Source of the DNA: Salminus brasiliensis
Lineage: Eukaryota > Chordata > Actinopteri > Characiformes > Bryconidae
Assembly: GCF_030463535.1 (NCBI RefSeq)
Contig: NC_132888.1
Span: 2,852,980-2,916,979, forward strand
Direction of reading: 5' to 3'
DNA: 64,000 nt
In this document: positions 1 to 11,041 of the stretch, piece by piece
How the letters are laid out: the number at the start of each line of letters is the position of its first letter
How positions within the stretch are numbered: the stretch's first letter is position 1
The notes under the pieces: model-generated
Databases searched by the model: none
Seen by the model: only the letters and a program-made list of their open reading frames with translations
Told to the model about the DNA's origin: nothing
Position numbers and translations under genes: made by a program

Positions 1-581
1 AATAAAGTATTCCTGATTCTGATATATCTGAAACAGCAGTCTGTCAGCTTGGTTCAATAATGTCCTAAGGGACGAAAGAGGATTACGCAACATCATTATT
101 TTATCGCCACACTGGTGAGAAAGAGGAAGTAAGCTGCAGGGCTACATGCAGTAACAACACTGATAACATCACCTTTATCGACTGAGGACTGAGGCAGAAT
201 ATGTCTTCTCACACTTATCTGGCTGAGCATTGACACACACTCTCTGACTTTTTAAGACGGTTTCCGGGACCAACCAGAATATCAGTGGTGTTTCAGCCCC
301 GCTCAGTTTCAGCCCCGCCAGTTCAGATTTAGCATTAATATGAATCCTTCATTAATGAATGCGTCATTGTTTAGTGTTGTTATTCCTCAAATGTTCAATG
401 CTTGGGTCAAAGTCCTTTGTAAGAGCCCCTAGGGGCTCCCCCCTCCATCCCCTATACACTCGGTTTCCCCTATGCTGTTACACCAAATACAGTCTGTTTG
501 TATTCTACTGTGTTTACTGTGTAAGCAAATAAAAAGAGCTCTGGTGCGGGAAACTGGCCTCATGAACATCACTATACAGAC
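1..581. other. pla2g4a intron, no further exon seen
   Basis: I looked on the minus strand for the next lipase exon, expected to begin with the Tyr-Met-Ser after the GSTW motif, and did not find it. The stretch looks like ordinary intron. The next exon probably lies left of the window. Confidence 0.6.
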
Positions 582-718
582 CATGTTGATCCCGACAGTC
601 CAGCCACGTAGGTCGCACAGTCCAGCACTCCAGACTCGTACAAAGCCTTCATGACCCCAGAGAAGCCCACCATGGCTCTGAAACCTCCTCCTGACCCCAC
701 AATGGCAATGGTGGGAAC
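582..718 (-). CDS. pla2g4a: pla2g4a catalytic-core exon (nucleophile GLSGS)
   Basis: Begins [20 protein letters not shown] and ends [10 protein letters not shown]. It carries the glycine-rich oxyanion motif, the Arg after it, and the nucleophile Ser in GLSGS. The acceptor is ACTCAG at 719-720. The donor is less certain: GTCTGT after TG (582) fits a split Trp codon; GTATAG at 577 is an alternative. Confidence 0.93.
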
Positions 719-3700
719 CTGAGTACACAGACAGCTGCAATAAGCCACGGTCCACACAACTGCAAACGCAACTTCCTCCCTTTATTACAAAACATGCAAT
801 AACTAAGAATCTACATAATTCTTCACTATTAGGAAGAACAGGGATGATTCATCTATTGCAAAGTATTGTATAGCGTGTCCAAAAGTATCCAGACACCCCT
901 TCACATTAGTGAATTCTGCTGCTTTGAGGTGCAGACACTCAGGTGTGCACATACAGCTTGTATTATCTGTATTGAAAATAACTGCACACTGAGAAGGACA
1001 CTCTGAAACAGCGGCCTGGAGTCTAAGGTCAGCGTGCCCAAAGAGGGGTCCAGAATTGGGCTGTTCAGCAGTAGAACTAGTTCTTTAGGATGAGTATAGC
1101 GGCAGAACTAATCATCCAACATCAGAACCTGACCCCACTGATACCCTTGAGGTTCAATTAAGGCTCTGTGCAATCAAATCAATCCTCCTCACAGCAATGT
1201 TCCAACATCTAGTGTAATGACTTTTCAGAAGAGTAGAGGCTGTTATTGCAGCAGAGATGGAACAAAACATCAATTAATAACCTAGATGAACAGATGAGCA
1301 GGTGTCCACAAACTTTTGGACATATAATGTGTATATTGTTCAGAGAGACATACAGCAACTGCGTTTATATCGCAGAAGTTTTATCACGTTCATGAGATTC
1401 CATGCAATTTTCCATTCATAAGATAAGATAAGATAAGATAGTCCTTTATTAGTCCCGCAGTGGGGAAATTCATGTTCCCAATGTTCTGGCATAGTTTGAT
1501 ACAAACATGTTGCAAATATGGTGTTGATCTCTAAATGATTATATTTTATAATGATTCTTTAGGAAATGATTCAATGCATCAACTGTAAATTGTAAATAAC
1601 AGACCATAAAGCTCCATTAATTAGCAAATTTATTTCAAAATATTATCTTCAGAATCATAAAATTGATTGAGCTGCACGAGATGCGTACCCCAAGTTATTC
1701 ATATTAGTGTAAAATCCTGCAGTGTTACTGTACCGCATCAGTCCACATGCTTCTCTACCTTCGGATGCTGCTTCTCAATCTCAGCTTGTCCAGAAATGCA
1801 TGTGTATAGCTGTCCATGAGGGGGCGCTCAAAGTGCAATTTGTATTTGCAGCAGTGGAGCAAAAGTGAATTACTCTCCCAGGAGCAAAAACATAAATTCT
1901 TGCATAGGGCTGCTTTAACTGTTGTCTTATTTTAATAAATATTACATAACCAATTATAACGAACGCATGCATGCACAGACTGACCGGCACACGTCTTGAG
2001 CTCACCTCTTTTTGCGAGCTGGGCAGGAAGCGAGGATTCTCCATGTTGAGGAGTTTTTTGATGCCCAGCATGACTCTGTCTCTTCGGGTCTGCCGGAAGA
2101 GTTTCTCCTGGTCACACAGGGCCATGCTGAAGCGCAGGTCAGTGGACGAACTACAGCAGGCAAGAGAGTCCATTAATAACGGCAATGATACAATGACAGC
2201 AACCTCACTGATGCCTGTTTTACACGAGGCCTCTCTGATTATGACATACAGTACTTTTAAACCTATTTCTCTCAGTGGACCTAGATCTCCAGATCCCATC
2301 AGAACAGATAAAGCAGGTGAACATAAATCCATGAGCTAGTCTGAAGAACAGAGCTCGGTTCCTCCAGGTTTCTCCTGGTTCCCCCCAGTCCAGCCAGCAC
2401 AGCGTGGAGGATGTGTTCACCTCCATCAGCAGCAGCAGCAGCAGCAGCAGCAGCTCACCTGATTTACCATCATTAAGCCCTGATTTACCACCAAACCAGG
2501 TGTTGATCTGAGGAGAACTCTAAATAATACTAGACTCCATGAGGAGAACTTTGGAGATGTTCTAATGATGAACACAGTGATGGAGAACCACCACCACCAC
2601 TTTCTGTAGAAGTTCTATTAGTGCTGCTTAGATGAACAGCTCTTACAATCTGATTTTTACAGAAGCCTAAAACTTTGTACAGTACTGTTATTATGATGTA
2701 CTTACCACACTTCCAGCAACAGCTCTAGGTACACCTTGGTGGTCTGGTGGGTAATAACAAATACTAGTTAGGTTTTTGGAAACTATGGAGATTCGAAGCC
2801 AAGCTAGACTCAAAAACAATACCTGGGTAAGTGAAATAAACATGAATTATTCAGAGTATTATTCAGAGCATATATAGGCATTATGTATATACCAACACTG
2901 TTTTAGTTGTGTGGCATTGGTGTATCTGGCAGTTTTTCTTTATACTTCAAATGTCATGATAAATGGACCAATAGAAATGCTCCAAAATGAACTTGGATTG
3001 ACTTACACAGGCCTATCACTCCTTAAGTGTTTTTAACCAGTAACTAAATGGAAAGCAATGTCTTAGGCCCACTACCAGCTACCCTCTAGCAAACGCACAG
3101 ACTGTCAGACTGTTCTTCATAAAAAACAGCTCTGTACTGGAATCTAGACCCTTCCCCCACCCACTAAAACACAGAAGATCAGTCAGTACGTCATCTTTCG
3201 CCTCAACACACCCACATGCCTCTATTGTTGGTCACTCGCCATGTTTGAGGTGATGCACTAGCCCGTAGTAGAAAAGGGCAGACTTAACCAGTAGGCCTTT
3301 ACTCTCTATTGAAACCATTGAAGAACATCAGGACAGACGTTTCTAGGTTACTGTGTTCAAACTGCTGAGAGAAACTTCTAAGATGTTCTAAACCAATGCC
3401 GATATCAGTGCGAACAGTGTGTTATTCAGCTTTGTACTCAGTAGGCCTATTATTTGTTTCTATCAGCAAAAAATCCTGTCCCAGAACTGTCCCGTTTCAG
3501 CTGAGAACAATAAAGACAATTAACCCTAGAAATTAATTTACCCTTACTTTCGATCTCATGTTCAGCCTGCTTTGGTGTTTTTACCTGCTGTTCAGTATAA
3601 GGACAGATTGGCCATGGTTTTACTTGTCAATATAATAGCAGATTACAAAATTACTAATAAAATTGATAATCAATTACACCATTTGTCATCAAATTAATCA

Positions 3701-5284
3701 GTTGATTACCCAATTACTAAAATCAATAATCAATCACACCATTTTTCATAAAAATAATCAGTTGATTACCCAATTACTAATAAAATCGATAATCAATCAC
3801 ACCATTTTTTCGTCAAAATAATCAGATAAATACCCAACTACTAATAAAATCGCTAATCAATTACATCATTTTTCAATAAAATAATCAGTTGATTACCCAA
3901 CTACTAGTAAAATCGCTAATCAATCACATCATTTTTCATTAAAATAATCAGTTGATTACCCAACTACTAATAAAATCGCTAATCAATTACATCATTTTTC
4001 ATTAAAATAATCAGTTGATTACCCAACTACTAATAAAATCGCTAATCAATCACACCATTTTTCATCAAAATAACCAGTTGATTACCCAACTACTTAAAAA
4101 AGCGACAATCAATCACACCATTTTTCGTTAAAAAAATCAGATGATTACCCAATTACTAATAAAATAGCGACAACAATACAGGCAACTGATCATGATTACC
4201 ACTTAGTACCACTGCACCACTTCAGGCTGTTTAATCCCTTCAGAAACCCCATGGTTACCTTGCCGATAGACATCGTCACCATCTCAGGCTGCCCTATTTT
4301 GAGTTTGTTGGTGGAATAAGTGGCCGTGCCCAGAGTTTCATCCATCACATAGTTAGCGTCCATTAACGTCATCTGAGAGGAGAGAGAAGTGAGAACGCGT
4401 TGAGGACCACATCGGCAGTAGTGTATGAATTAGAGCTGGGCAATATGACGATACATTTTATCACATCGTGATACAGTTAAAGATTAATACTGTTAGTGCT
4501 TAATGAACACTGATCAGCTGCAGGTTTCATTACTAACAGTGTCATTAGACTGGTTTAATTAGATGAAGTTCAGCAGCTGTTGAATTTGTCATTACTGACG
4601 TTTTTAGTCTGTGATCGTGATGAATATGGACTATCGCTAAAAATAATTTAAATATCGTAATGTAGTATTTTTACCATATCGCCCAGCCTTATGCTGCATG
4701 TCTATCTATATGACTGTCACAGTAGTTACACAGCCCAATCGATATTGATCACTCGATCAATTAAGCTGGCTGATATTATATATAATGTTTACACATTATG
4801 AATAAAGCATTGGTAAATGTTATTTCAGCACAAAAGGTGAATAACACTACCCAACTGTAGGGGGAGCCCAAGAGCAAAAATATTAATTCTGAAGTTATTT
4901 GCAGCAGCATTGTTTTCAGACCTTATGGGTTCCAGATCAGTCAGTAAAACTGACTTAATAACACTGTATCAGCTCATATTGTTTTATAAATCCTCCTAAT
5001 TATGAGTATATTATCGGCATCAGTGAAGAAATGGTTCCATTAGCTCATCCCTATTGTATTGTAAATGCTCTGGCTGACATGTGAAGCCCCTGTTTCTCAT
5101 CATGTGTCGGCCTGAGTGTGATCTGCCCACCTCCAGCACATTCTCCTGTTGGGGGTCCAGCAGAAACTCGAAGGTTTCGTTCCATTTCGGATGGATGTCG
5201 TTGTCTATGTGCCGTGTTCGTTTTCTCGACTCTGGAGCAGTCGGAATCGACAGCTCCACATATGGGTCTGGCGTGTCCACTGTG

Positions 5285-5333
<49 letters not shown>

Positions 5334-6416
5334 TCATACCAAAGTCTGATGAAGTCACACACATCATTGTTACACACCTGCAAAATATTAAACTAACAAA
5401 AAGCAGATGTGTGCACTTACACAGGTCCCCGAGCGCTCCTTTTGTGACATTTTCTGCTCTCACCACGGTCACTCTGAACTTGTGAGAATACTGGTGCTCT
5501 ACCTGGAAACACACAACACACACATTAATGAATTACTGAATTCAACTATAGATACCCGAAACTATAGAGACACAGAAATGGTCAGAAAAGGCCGGGCAGC
5601 AGGCCAAAAGTGCTAATAGCCCAACTAGTTCGTACAGTCCGCTTTATCTGTTCTGATGGGATCTGGAGCTTCTACAGTAGAACCCTCTCACTGCTGAGAG
5701 ACGGGGGTTCGAGTGATGGGATTAGGGGCCTAAGTTATTAGTACTACATTCATATATATATATATATATATGCATATATATAATGGAAGACAATATTTTG
5801 TTATTTTGGAGCATTTCTATTGGTCCATTCATCATAAAATTCTGATACAATATAAAGACCAACTGCCTGGTTAAATTTGTCCAAGTGAAAAATGAAGCAA
5901 AAATGGAGATACAGGTTTTTTGCATGACGATAATATACATACATATGAGACACATATATGGTTCTGAGACTGTATAAAAATACAACTGTGTGTGTGTGTG
6001 TGTGTGTGTGTGTTGCAAGCATTTTTCAGCAACCTCTTCTACCAAGGAAAGAAGTCACAATGAATTAATCAGGACTCACATGACAGCCGATTCAAGGGAA
6101 CCGGCCAGCAGATCATTGTCTCTATGTTTATCTACTCCAAGTTCATAGGAAATTGTTGTCCTGTGTTAGACCCAATAGTGTGGTAAACATTACGCACTCC
6201 AGCGATACAATCAAATATGCAAATTAGCATTGTCCTTCTGAGTGCGTCTGGACGCTGTTTAATCCACAACAACGTCACACAACCTAATTTCCAGTGAAAT
6301 TAGGTCCACTCCACAATCAGTCAGAGAGCAGGGAAAGTTTTGAGCAGGCCATGAAGAAAATGTCAGGTCAATGTCAACTTACTATAATGTACTGATAGGG
6401 GTCTATGGCAGACATT
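582..6416 (-). CDS. pla2g4a: Cytosolic phospholipase A2 alpha, 5' part of the gene (runs off the left edge)
   Basis: cPLA2-alpha binds Ca2+ through an N-terminal C2 domain, moves to perinuclear membranes and releases arachidonate from the sn-2 position of phospholipids. Coding exons on the minus strand, in order: 6415-6383, 5502-5421, 5279-5131, 4372-4259, 2743-2706, 2150-2006, 718-582. All junctions are GT/AG and phases agree (698 coding bases, about 232 residues). The protein starts [11 protein letters not shown], then a C2 domain with DTPDPY and [10 protein letters not shown], which hold the Ca-binding Asp/Thr/Asn positions known from the mammalian protein. After the linker comes the lipase core with GSGGGFRAM (oxyanion glycines and the catalytic-region Arg) and GLSGS (nucleophile Ser). 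The catalytic Asp and the rest of the lipase domain lie outside the window. An acceptor-like AG sits one base before the ATG, implying an untranslated first exon further upstream (towards 11 kb). Identity is secure; which teleost paralogue (aa/ab) it is cannot be decided here. Confidence 0.96.
869..1331. mobile_element. Short terminal-inverted-repeat element, family 1, copy a (in pla2g4a intron)
   Basis: The left end, GTGTCCAAAAGTATCCAGAC, and the right end, GGTGTCCACAAACTTTTGGA, are imperfect inverted copies. The interior shares blocks with five other copies in this window (10.26, 21.6, 35.6, 61.9 and 62.4 kb). This copy is inverted relative to most of them. It encodes no protein, so it is a non-autonomous DNA transposon. 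Confidence 0.75.
1421..1478 (-). mobile_element. 3' tail of a non-LTR retrotransposon (TTATC-type tail)
   Basis: Read on the minus strand: a short GAATTTCCCCACTGCGGGAC block, then TAATAAAGGA, then tandem CTTAT units. The same 3' end appears on the plus strand at 23.87 and 60.30 kb, so it is a dispersed LINE-type tail in antisense orientation within the pla2g4a intron. Confidence 0.7.
1696..1920. repeat. Dispersed repeat family C, copy 1
   Basis: About 220 bp shared with 33.44-33.64 kb and 36.29-36.51 kb: TTAGTGTAAAATCCTG, then a variable block, then GAGGGGGCGCTCA and AGTGAATTAC, ending in an A-rich stretch with GCTGCTTTA. A partial copy occurs at 4850-4910. No coding content; type unknown. 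Confidence 0.6.
2006..2150 (-). CDS. pla2g4a: pla2g4a linker exon
   Basis: Reads [20 protein letters not shown] and continues to [16 protein letters not shown], 48 codons after a single split base. Acceptor CTGTAG, donor [19 protein letters not shown] is strongly conserved in the family; the following QTRRDRV...NMENPR is the more variable C2/lipase linker. Confidence 0.95.
2427..2457. repeat. CAG trinucleotide tract in pla2g4a intron
   Basis: About nine tandem CAG units on the plus strand. It lies inside the intron between the 38-bp exon and the linker exon, so it is not translated. Confidence 0.85.
2706..2743 (-). CDS. pla2g4a: pla2g4a 38-bp micro-exon
   Basis: A very short exon encoding [12 protein letters not shown] plus two bases (TG) that complete a Cys with the next exon. 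It fills exactly the gap that the family alignment requires between the C2 domain and the linker: mammalian cPLA2 has a VTEMVLEMSLEVC stretch here. It is bounded by CCACCAG and GTAAG. It is too short for ORF-based detection. Confidence 0.88.
3640..4175. repeat. 62-63 bp minisatellite, about 8-9 copies
   Basis: A unit of the form AATCAGTTGATTACCCAACT, then ACTAATAAAATCGCTAATCA, then ATCACACCATTTTTCAT recurs from the C2 exon back towards the 38-bp exon. It is AT-rich with 5-15% divergence between units, and lies wholly inside a pla2g4a intron. Confidence 0.85.
4259..4372 (-). CDS. pla2g4a: pla2g4a C2-domain exon 3 (Ca-binding loop 3)
   Basis: Reads [20 protein letters not shown] and continues to MSIGK, 38 codons in phase 0. 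The Asp and Asn of LMDAN are Ca ligands in the mammalian C2 domain. Acceptor CTCTCAG, donor GTAACC. Confidence 0.94.
4433..4690. mobile_element. Short hAT-like terminal-inverted-repeat element
   Basis: The left end GAGCTGGGCAATATGACGAT is mirrored at the right end by ATATCGCCCAGCCTT on the opposite strand. The 258-bp interior has no reading frame. A GGCTGGGCGATAT type of terminus is common in fish short DNA elements; the class assignment comes from memory of such ends and is tentative. Confidence 0.6.
5131..5279 (-). CDS. pla2g4a: pla2g4a C2-domain exon 2 (Ca-binding loop 1)
   Basis: Begins [20 protein letters not shown] and ends QQENVLE, 49 codons. Its acceptor CAG directly abuts a CA/TA microsatellite (5287-5333), so the polypyrimidine tract of this acceptor is replaced by a TG/CA repeat. 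The donor is GTGGGC. Confidence 0.95.
5287..5335. repeat. CA/TA compound microsatellite adjoining a splice acceptor
   Basis: About 15 CA units are followed by about 9 TA units, starting only a few bases upstream of the acceptor of the C2 exon at 5279 (on the minus strand: TA then TG repeats leading into the CAG). Confidence 0.9.
5421..5502 (-). CDS. pla2g4a: pla2g4a C2-domain exon 1
   Basis: Reads [19 protein letters not shown] and on to KGALGDL, 27 codons plus one base. The acceptor is TTTCCAG and the donor GTAAGT. The phase-1 overhang T joins TG of the next exon to make Leu, as in the family sequence around the first Ca-binding loop. Confidence 0.95.
5752..6017. repeat. AT and TG microsatellites with a dispersed repeat between
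   Basis: An AT tract at 5752-5782 and a TG tract at 5987-6014 flank a block (about 5795-5935) containing CATTTCTATTGGTCCATTCA. That block recurs at 2950-3000 (inverted) and, as a short piece, at 13485-13510 inside a ptgs2 intron. Confidence 0.7.
6383..6415 (-). CDS. pla2g4a: pla2g4a coding exon with start codon
   Basis: It encodes the first 11 residues, [11 protein letters not shown], matching the mammalian N-terminus in length and pattern. The donor GTAAGT follows at 6382. A pyrimidine-rich tract ending in ACAG lies immediately before the AATG, so this is a second exon with only one untranslated base. Confidence 0.93.
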
Positions 6417-6595
6417 CTGTCAGGAAATGAGAGATCACAGCGAGGAAACACATCTAGGGGTCAGAAAAGCCCCCCGCTGATTGTCCTGGGATGCATCTGT
6501 GAGCTCTGTAGAAGCTGAAAAAGAGAAGATTATGCAATGAATTGGAGAAGAGGAAATTCTCACAGAAAAAAAAAACTTGCATAGTGTAACATGAC

Positions 6596-7376
6596 CCAGC
6601 AAAATTATTGGTATGTTGGTTAGAAGAACACAGGTGGAAGAACACAGTTAGAAAAATGCAGTTAGAGGACCACCAGAAAACACAGTTAAAGGAAGACAGG
6701 GAAGAGGAACACCACTGGAATAGCACTGTTGAAAGAACACAACAGAACACAGTTAGAGGGTAGAGGAACACAGCTAAAGGAATGCAGAAGACCACAGTTG
6801 GCAGAATAGTTGACAGAACACAGTTAGAAGAACACAGAAGAACACAGTTGGCAGAACAATAGGCAGGACACAGTTGGTAGAACACAGTTGGTAGAACACA
6901 GTTAGAAGAACACAGTTAAAGGAACACAGAAGAGCACAATTGACAAAGCACAGTTAGAGGAACGCAATAAAGCACAGTTGGAAGAACACAGTTAGAAAAA
7001 TGCAGTTAGAGGAACACAGCAGAACACAGTTAAAGGACAGAGGAGCACAGTTAAAAGAGCGTAGAAGAGCGCAGTTGGAAGAACACCGGTGGCAGAACAG
7101 AACACAGCAAGAAGAGCACAGTCAGAAGAGTACAAATTTAGAAGAGCACAGTCAAAAGAGCACAGAGGAACACAGTTAAAATAGCACAGATAAAACAGAA
7201 GAGCACAGTCAGAAGAGCAAAGATGGACACAGCTAGATTAGCACAAATGAACAGAAGAGCACAGTCAGAAGAGCACAGATAGAGCAGAAGAGCACAGTCA
7301 GAAGAGCACAGTCAGAAGAGCACAGATAGAGCAGAAGAGCACAGCAAGAAGAGGAACACAGTTAGAAAAGCACAGC
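6596..7376. repeat. 12-15 bp minisatellite (AGAAGAGCACAGTT type), degenerate array
   Basis: Roughly 780 bp of units such as AGAACACAGTTAG and AGAAGAGCACAGTC. The 3' flank (GGTTTGGTTGCTGATCTTCT, then CAAACTCCAGACACTGGAT) resembles the 3' flank of a second array at 48.2-49.8 kb, so unit and flank travelled together as one dispersed element. Confidence 0.85.
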
Positions 7377-7379
7377 CAA

Positions 7380-9700
7380 AACATAGGTTTGGTTGCTGAT
7401 CTTCTTCGCAAACTCCAGACACTGGATTTATTCGATTCCACCACCAGCTATTGACTAATTAGATAAACTAGGTGTTGGATGGGAACTGAGAAAACAGGCC
7501 TTCCTCACGGAGAGCACTGGAAGTGGTTAAGCTAAGACGGTTATCCCCTAAACCATCACAATGGACTTGTATTTTATATCTCAAAACATTTACTGCTTAA
7601 GCACAGTCCCCTAGAAATCATCTGAGGGTTAGATCAGGTTACTTGTATTACAGAGCTGGGCCAATGTAGTGTTAGGAGTCTTGCCCAAGGACTTTTATTA
7701 GTGTAGCTCGGCACAGTCACCCAGGCCGGGAATTGAACCCCAGTCTCCCACGCTCACTGGCAGACCAAGCACTTTAAATAATCCTTTGTTTTAAGGGCGC
7801 TTTCCAGAAACCCAACTACAGTAAATAGCTTTACATACAGTATCATTTTCATGACTCAGGCTTTTGCACAGTACTGGAAATTACACTACAGTCCTGTACT
7901 GTAACTTTAATACCCTACAATTACTGCAGTGGCCTTTACTGTAATAACACCTCCAGCCAAAACAGCCACTAGGCCCAGCTTCTTCACTTTCTAGCTTCTG
8001 AACAATCCACCTCCAAAATTCAGTCTCATCAGGAAATCTGAAATCTGCCAGAGATCATACCCAGCCTGTCTAAGATCCAAAGCACCACCTTATCTGTTAA
8101 ACATGGTGGTGGGGGTGTTCTGATATCTGGGGGGAAACGTCCCCACACCTCCAAAGTTCAGTCTTCCAAGTTCTGAAGCATTTCCTGCTTCTCACCGGCC
8201 AAGTCATCCAAACACATTCAATGATGTTAAGGTCTGGAGCGGTTCTGGATGGTCAGTCCATCGTTCCGGGAACAGCAGTGGCTTTTCTTGATCAGCTCCA
8301 CTTGCTTGAGTTATCTTCTCACAGAGGAGGCATGGACACAAGCAAAGACCTGTCCCAGATCTGAAGCAAGATCTTGACTTTGTCCTCTCTCAAAGATAAA
8401 AGACGAGGAGTACTGTTGTTGTTGGTGGTCTACTAAGTTGTTGGTAAAAGGTAAAGTTTCTTTTGACTTTTGGTTTCTTCTGGAAGTGGATCTTCTACCT
8501 TATATCTCCAGATCTCCAGAAAACAACAGAATGGCCGGTTTACAGAAATTAGCTACAGGATTTACAGGTTAAACATGTTCCCTGCTGAGATGCACTACTC
8601 TAAACAGCCTTCATGAGCACCAAAGGCTGTTGTTGTGAAGGAAATTCAGGGTTTGTTGTTTTTCAGTGTGTTTCACTGCAGGCAGAGGGGAGCAGTGAGC
8701 CAGTAAAGTAGGTGCAAATAATTGCTGGTGGGCATGTTCAGTGCGGAACTGAGCAGGCAGAAGGTCTCCAAGCAGAGAAACGAGAAGCTAGAGTGGACCA
8801 TAAAGTGAAGAAGCTGTTCAACTTCACTTCTGGGAATGTTTCTGGTGTCATTTATTAAGGTTAACTGCTTTCTTGAAGCTTAAGTTGGCTTAAGTTACAT
8901 TCTAACTGCTGCACCATTTAAGGTGGAACGGGAAATTCTCAGGAGAACATCTTAACTGCAGCCTCGTCCAGATGTTTAACTCATTTTCTGGCTATCCTAA
9001 CCTCCTCGAAACAGCATACACAGCTCCCAGTGGTCATACACAGATGTTCTACCAAACTTCACTCACATCCAGCTCTTAGAAACCCTAAGAAAGCTTACCT
9101 TTATGAAAGGGTGAAAGCATGACCAGCAGTAGACAGCATTCCCCTCAGCACTCTCTCACAAACTGGAGAAAGAGTGTGAGAGAGAGAGAGAGAGAAAAAA
9201 AAACCTCTCCTGACTCTAACTCCTCCCTCCCTGTTTCACCCGCCTTCTTTACCACACTCATGACACTCCTCACAACACTCCTCACACTCCTGTTAAAGGA
9301 ATAGGTGCCATTAAAACCAACCACTGATGAAGTTGGTGTGTTTTTAGGCTTCTGGATCAGGGCATCTCCAATACCAATCTTGTGGTGTGGTCTTGGTTCA
9401 CAGATACCACCACAATAAGATACCAATAAGATGCTAGATACCACCGCAATAAAGCTGAATGACTTTAAACTGAAATGGGAAATAGAAAACGATGTATTTG
9501 CATATATCTGCCTATTAAAGTCTATGGAAGATTAGCCCCGCCCATTTATGCTGAAGTTATAGGCAGTGTTTCAGCTCTGAGTGCTTTCTGAATGAGGCAG
9601 CCAATCAGAAGAGAGGTAAATTCATAATAGCCTCATTCATAATAGCCTCATCATTCATTTAAATTAGTGACTAAGAAATAAAATAAAATGTTTCACATTC
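7380..9700. other. Intergenic region between pla2g4a and ptgs2, left half, no coding exon seen
   Basis: It holds a tRNA-like SINE relic around 7650-7775 (antisense B-box-like GGGAATTGAACCCC), a relic with Tc1-transposase-like wording around 8075-8290, and a GA-rich stretch at 9174-9200. The untranslated first exon and promoter of pla2g4a must lie somewhere between 6.4 and about 11 kb, but I cannot place it from sequence alone. Confidence 0.5.
8075..8290 (+). pseudogene. Degenerate Tc1/mariner-like transposase fragment, copy 1
   Basis: Contains AAGCACCACCTTATCTGTTA, then AACATGGTGGTGGGGGTGTT, which resembles the codons for a VKHGGGG-type stretch seen in Tc1-like transposases. It then continues into TTCAATGATGTTAAGGTCTG. 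The same block occurs at 25.96-26.15 kb. Both copies are broken. Confidence 0.5.
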
Positions 9701-9772
9701 ACAGCAGTCATTAAATGTTTATTATGTATCAATAAATAGATAAATAAATAAATGGCCTCATCCCTGGTTGGA
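9698..9772 (+). repeat. Duplicated 75-bp block, copy 1
   Basis: TTCACAGCAGTCATTAAATG through AAATGGCCTCATCCCTGGTT recurs almost unchanged at 10826-10897. The two copies flank a family 1 transposon copy and sit 0.5 and 1.6 kb upstream of the ptgs2 promoter. Confidence 0.8.
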
Positions 9773-9795
9773 TATATATAAATATAAAATTATAT

Positions 9796-9806
9796 CTATC
9801 TATCTA

Positions 9807-9880
<74 letters not shown>
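9796..9880. repeat. TATC / CT / TA compound microsatellite
   Basis: Tandem TATC, then CT units, then about 26 TA units without interruption. Confidence 0.9.
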
Positions 9881-9884
<4 letters not shown>

Positions 9885-10260
9885 TTCAAAACATAAAACA
9901 AACTACAATAATAAGAATGATATATATATAATATATAATAATATATATAATATTAATTGTGCAAAATATAAAACAATGTAATACACTGTAGATTACACTC
10001 TCCAAAAAACTCTGATATGGGGAAAATAATGTTTTGATTAGGAAAAGCCTCCACCCTCGCACCACCCAGTCTTTATATCATGACAGGAAACAGGATTTTG
10101 CACTACACCTCTTTTAACTGCTGACTGTATTTTTGCCGGCTATTTTTTATTTATCAGCTTTGAACTTAGGGGATTTTTTTACACAAAACAAGAACACCAG
10201 GGGGCGTAAAAACAGCTGAGTAACTGTGGGATAGTGGTGCGATAGTCAGGTTACATTAGT

Positions 10261-10776
10261 CAACTCCACATGTTTGTGGACACCCCTTCTAATAAATGCA
10301 TTCAGCTACTTTAAGTTGCACCCATTGCTGCTGACACAGATGTGCAAATGCATGCAAACAGCTTGACTAGCACCTGTAGAGAAGTACTGCCAATAGAATA
10401 GGACTTTCTGGAGCAGAGCAACATGAACCTAATTATGCCAGGCATGGGCTGAAGGGGTATAAAGCCCCCAGCATTGAGGAGCTGTGGAGCAGTGGAAGAA
10501 CTGTGATCTCTGGAATGATAGATAGTGGACAAGCTGGGCAGTTGGGGATGAGGCGGGCCTACTGATCCGATTTTGACCTCACTAACGCTGTTGTCACATA
10601 ATACAATCAAATCCACACAACAATGCTCTTCCAAAATCTAGCAGAAAGCTCTACTTCTTCTCTGGACAGTAGAGACAGTTACTCCAACAAAAGCAGGATC
10701 AGCTCTTTTTAATAGCCTTGATTTCAGGAGATCCGTTGAATGAGTAAGTGTCCCAATACTTTTGTCCATATATATA
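10261..10776 (+). mobile_element. Family 1 terminal-inverted-repeat element, copy b
   Basis: Starts ATGTTTGTGGACACCCCTTC and ends GTCCCAATACTTTTGTCCAT. The interior has the family blocks CATTCAGCTACTTTAAGTTG, GGGGTATAAAGCCCCC and GAGCAGTGGAAGAACTG. No coding frame. Confidence 0.8.
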
Positions 10777-10825
10777 TGTGTGTGTTTAATGCACAGTAAG
10801 GCTTGGCTATGTTAATGTATAACAT

Positions 10826-10897
10826 TCACAGCAGTCATTAAATGTACATTATGTATTAATAAATAAATAAATAAATAAATGGCCTCATCCCTGGTTG
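10826..10897 (+). repeat. Duplicated 75-bp block, copy 2
   Basis: Partner of 9698-9772, differing mainly in the number of AAAT units and a few substitutions. Confidence 0.8.
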
Positions 10898-11041
10898 CAC
10901 CTCACCTTTTCACCACAGTGAGGCGCACCCCGTCTGACACAGTGCTGACATCTCCTTATATCCTATTAAAATTCCAGTCGCTTAGGAAACTTTGGGAGAA
11001 CAATACATTTTAGGCAGCACCCCCATGTCTTATTATATCCT

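Noticed and set aside
1971..2339. 122-codon plus-strand frame over the pla2g4a linker exon
   Set aside because: It is the antisense shadow of the minus-strand exon, whose conserved protein and splice sites are clear.
7650..7775. Possible tRNA gene
   Set aside because: Only a B-box-like stretch is present; no cloverleaf arms or A box could be paired, so it is better read as a SINE relic. The same applies to 21560, 29370, 34120 and 40990.
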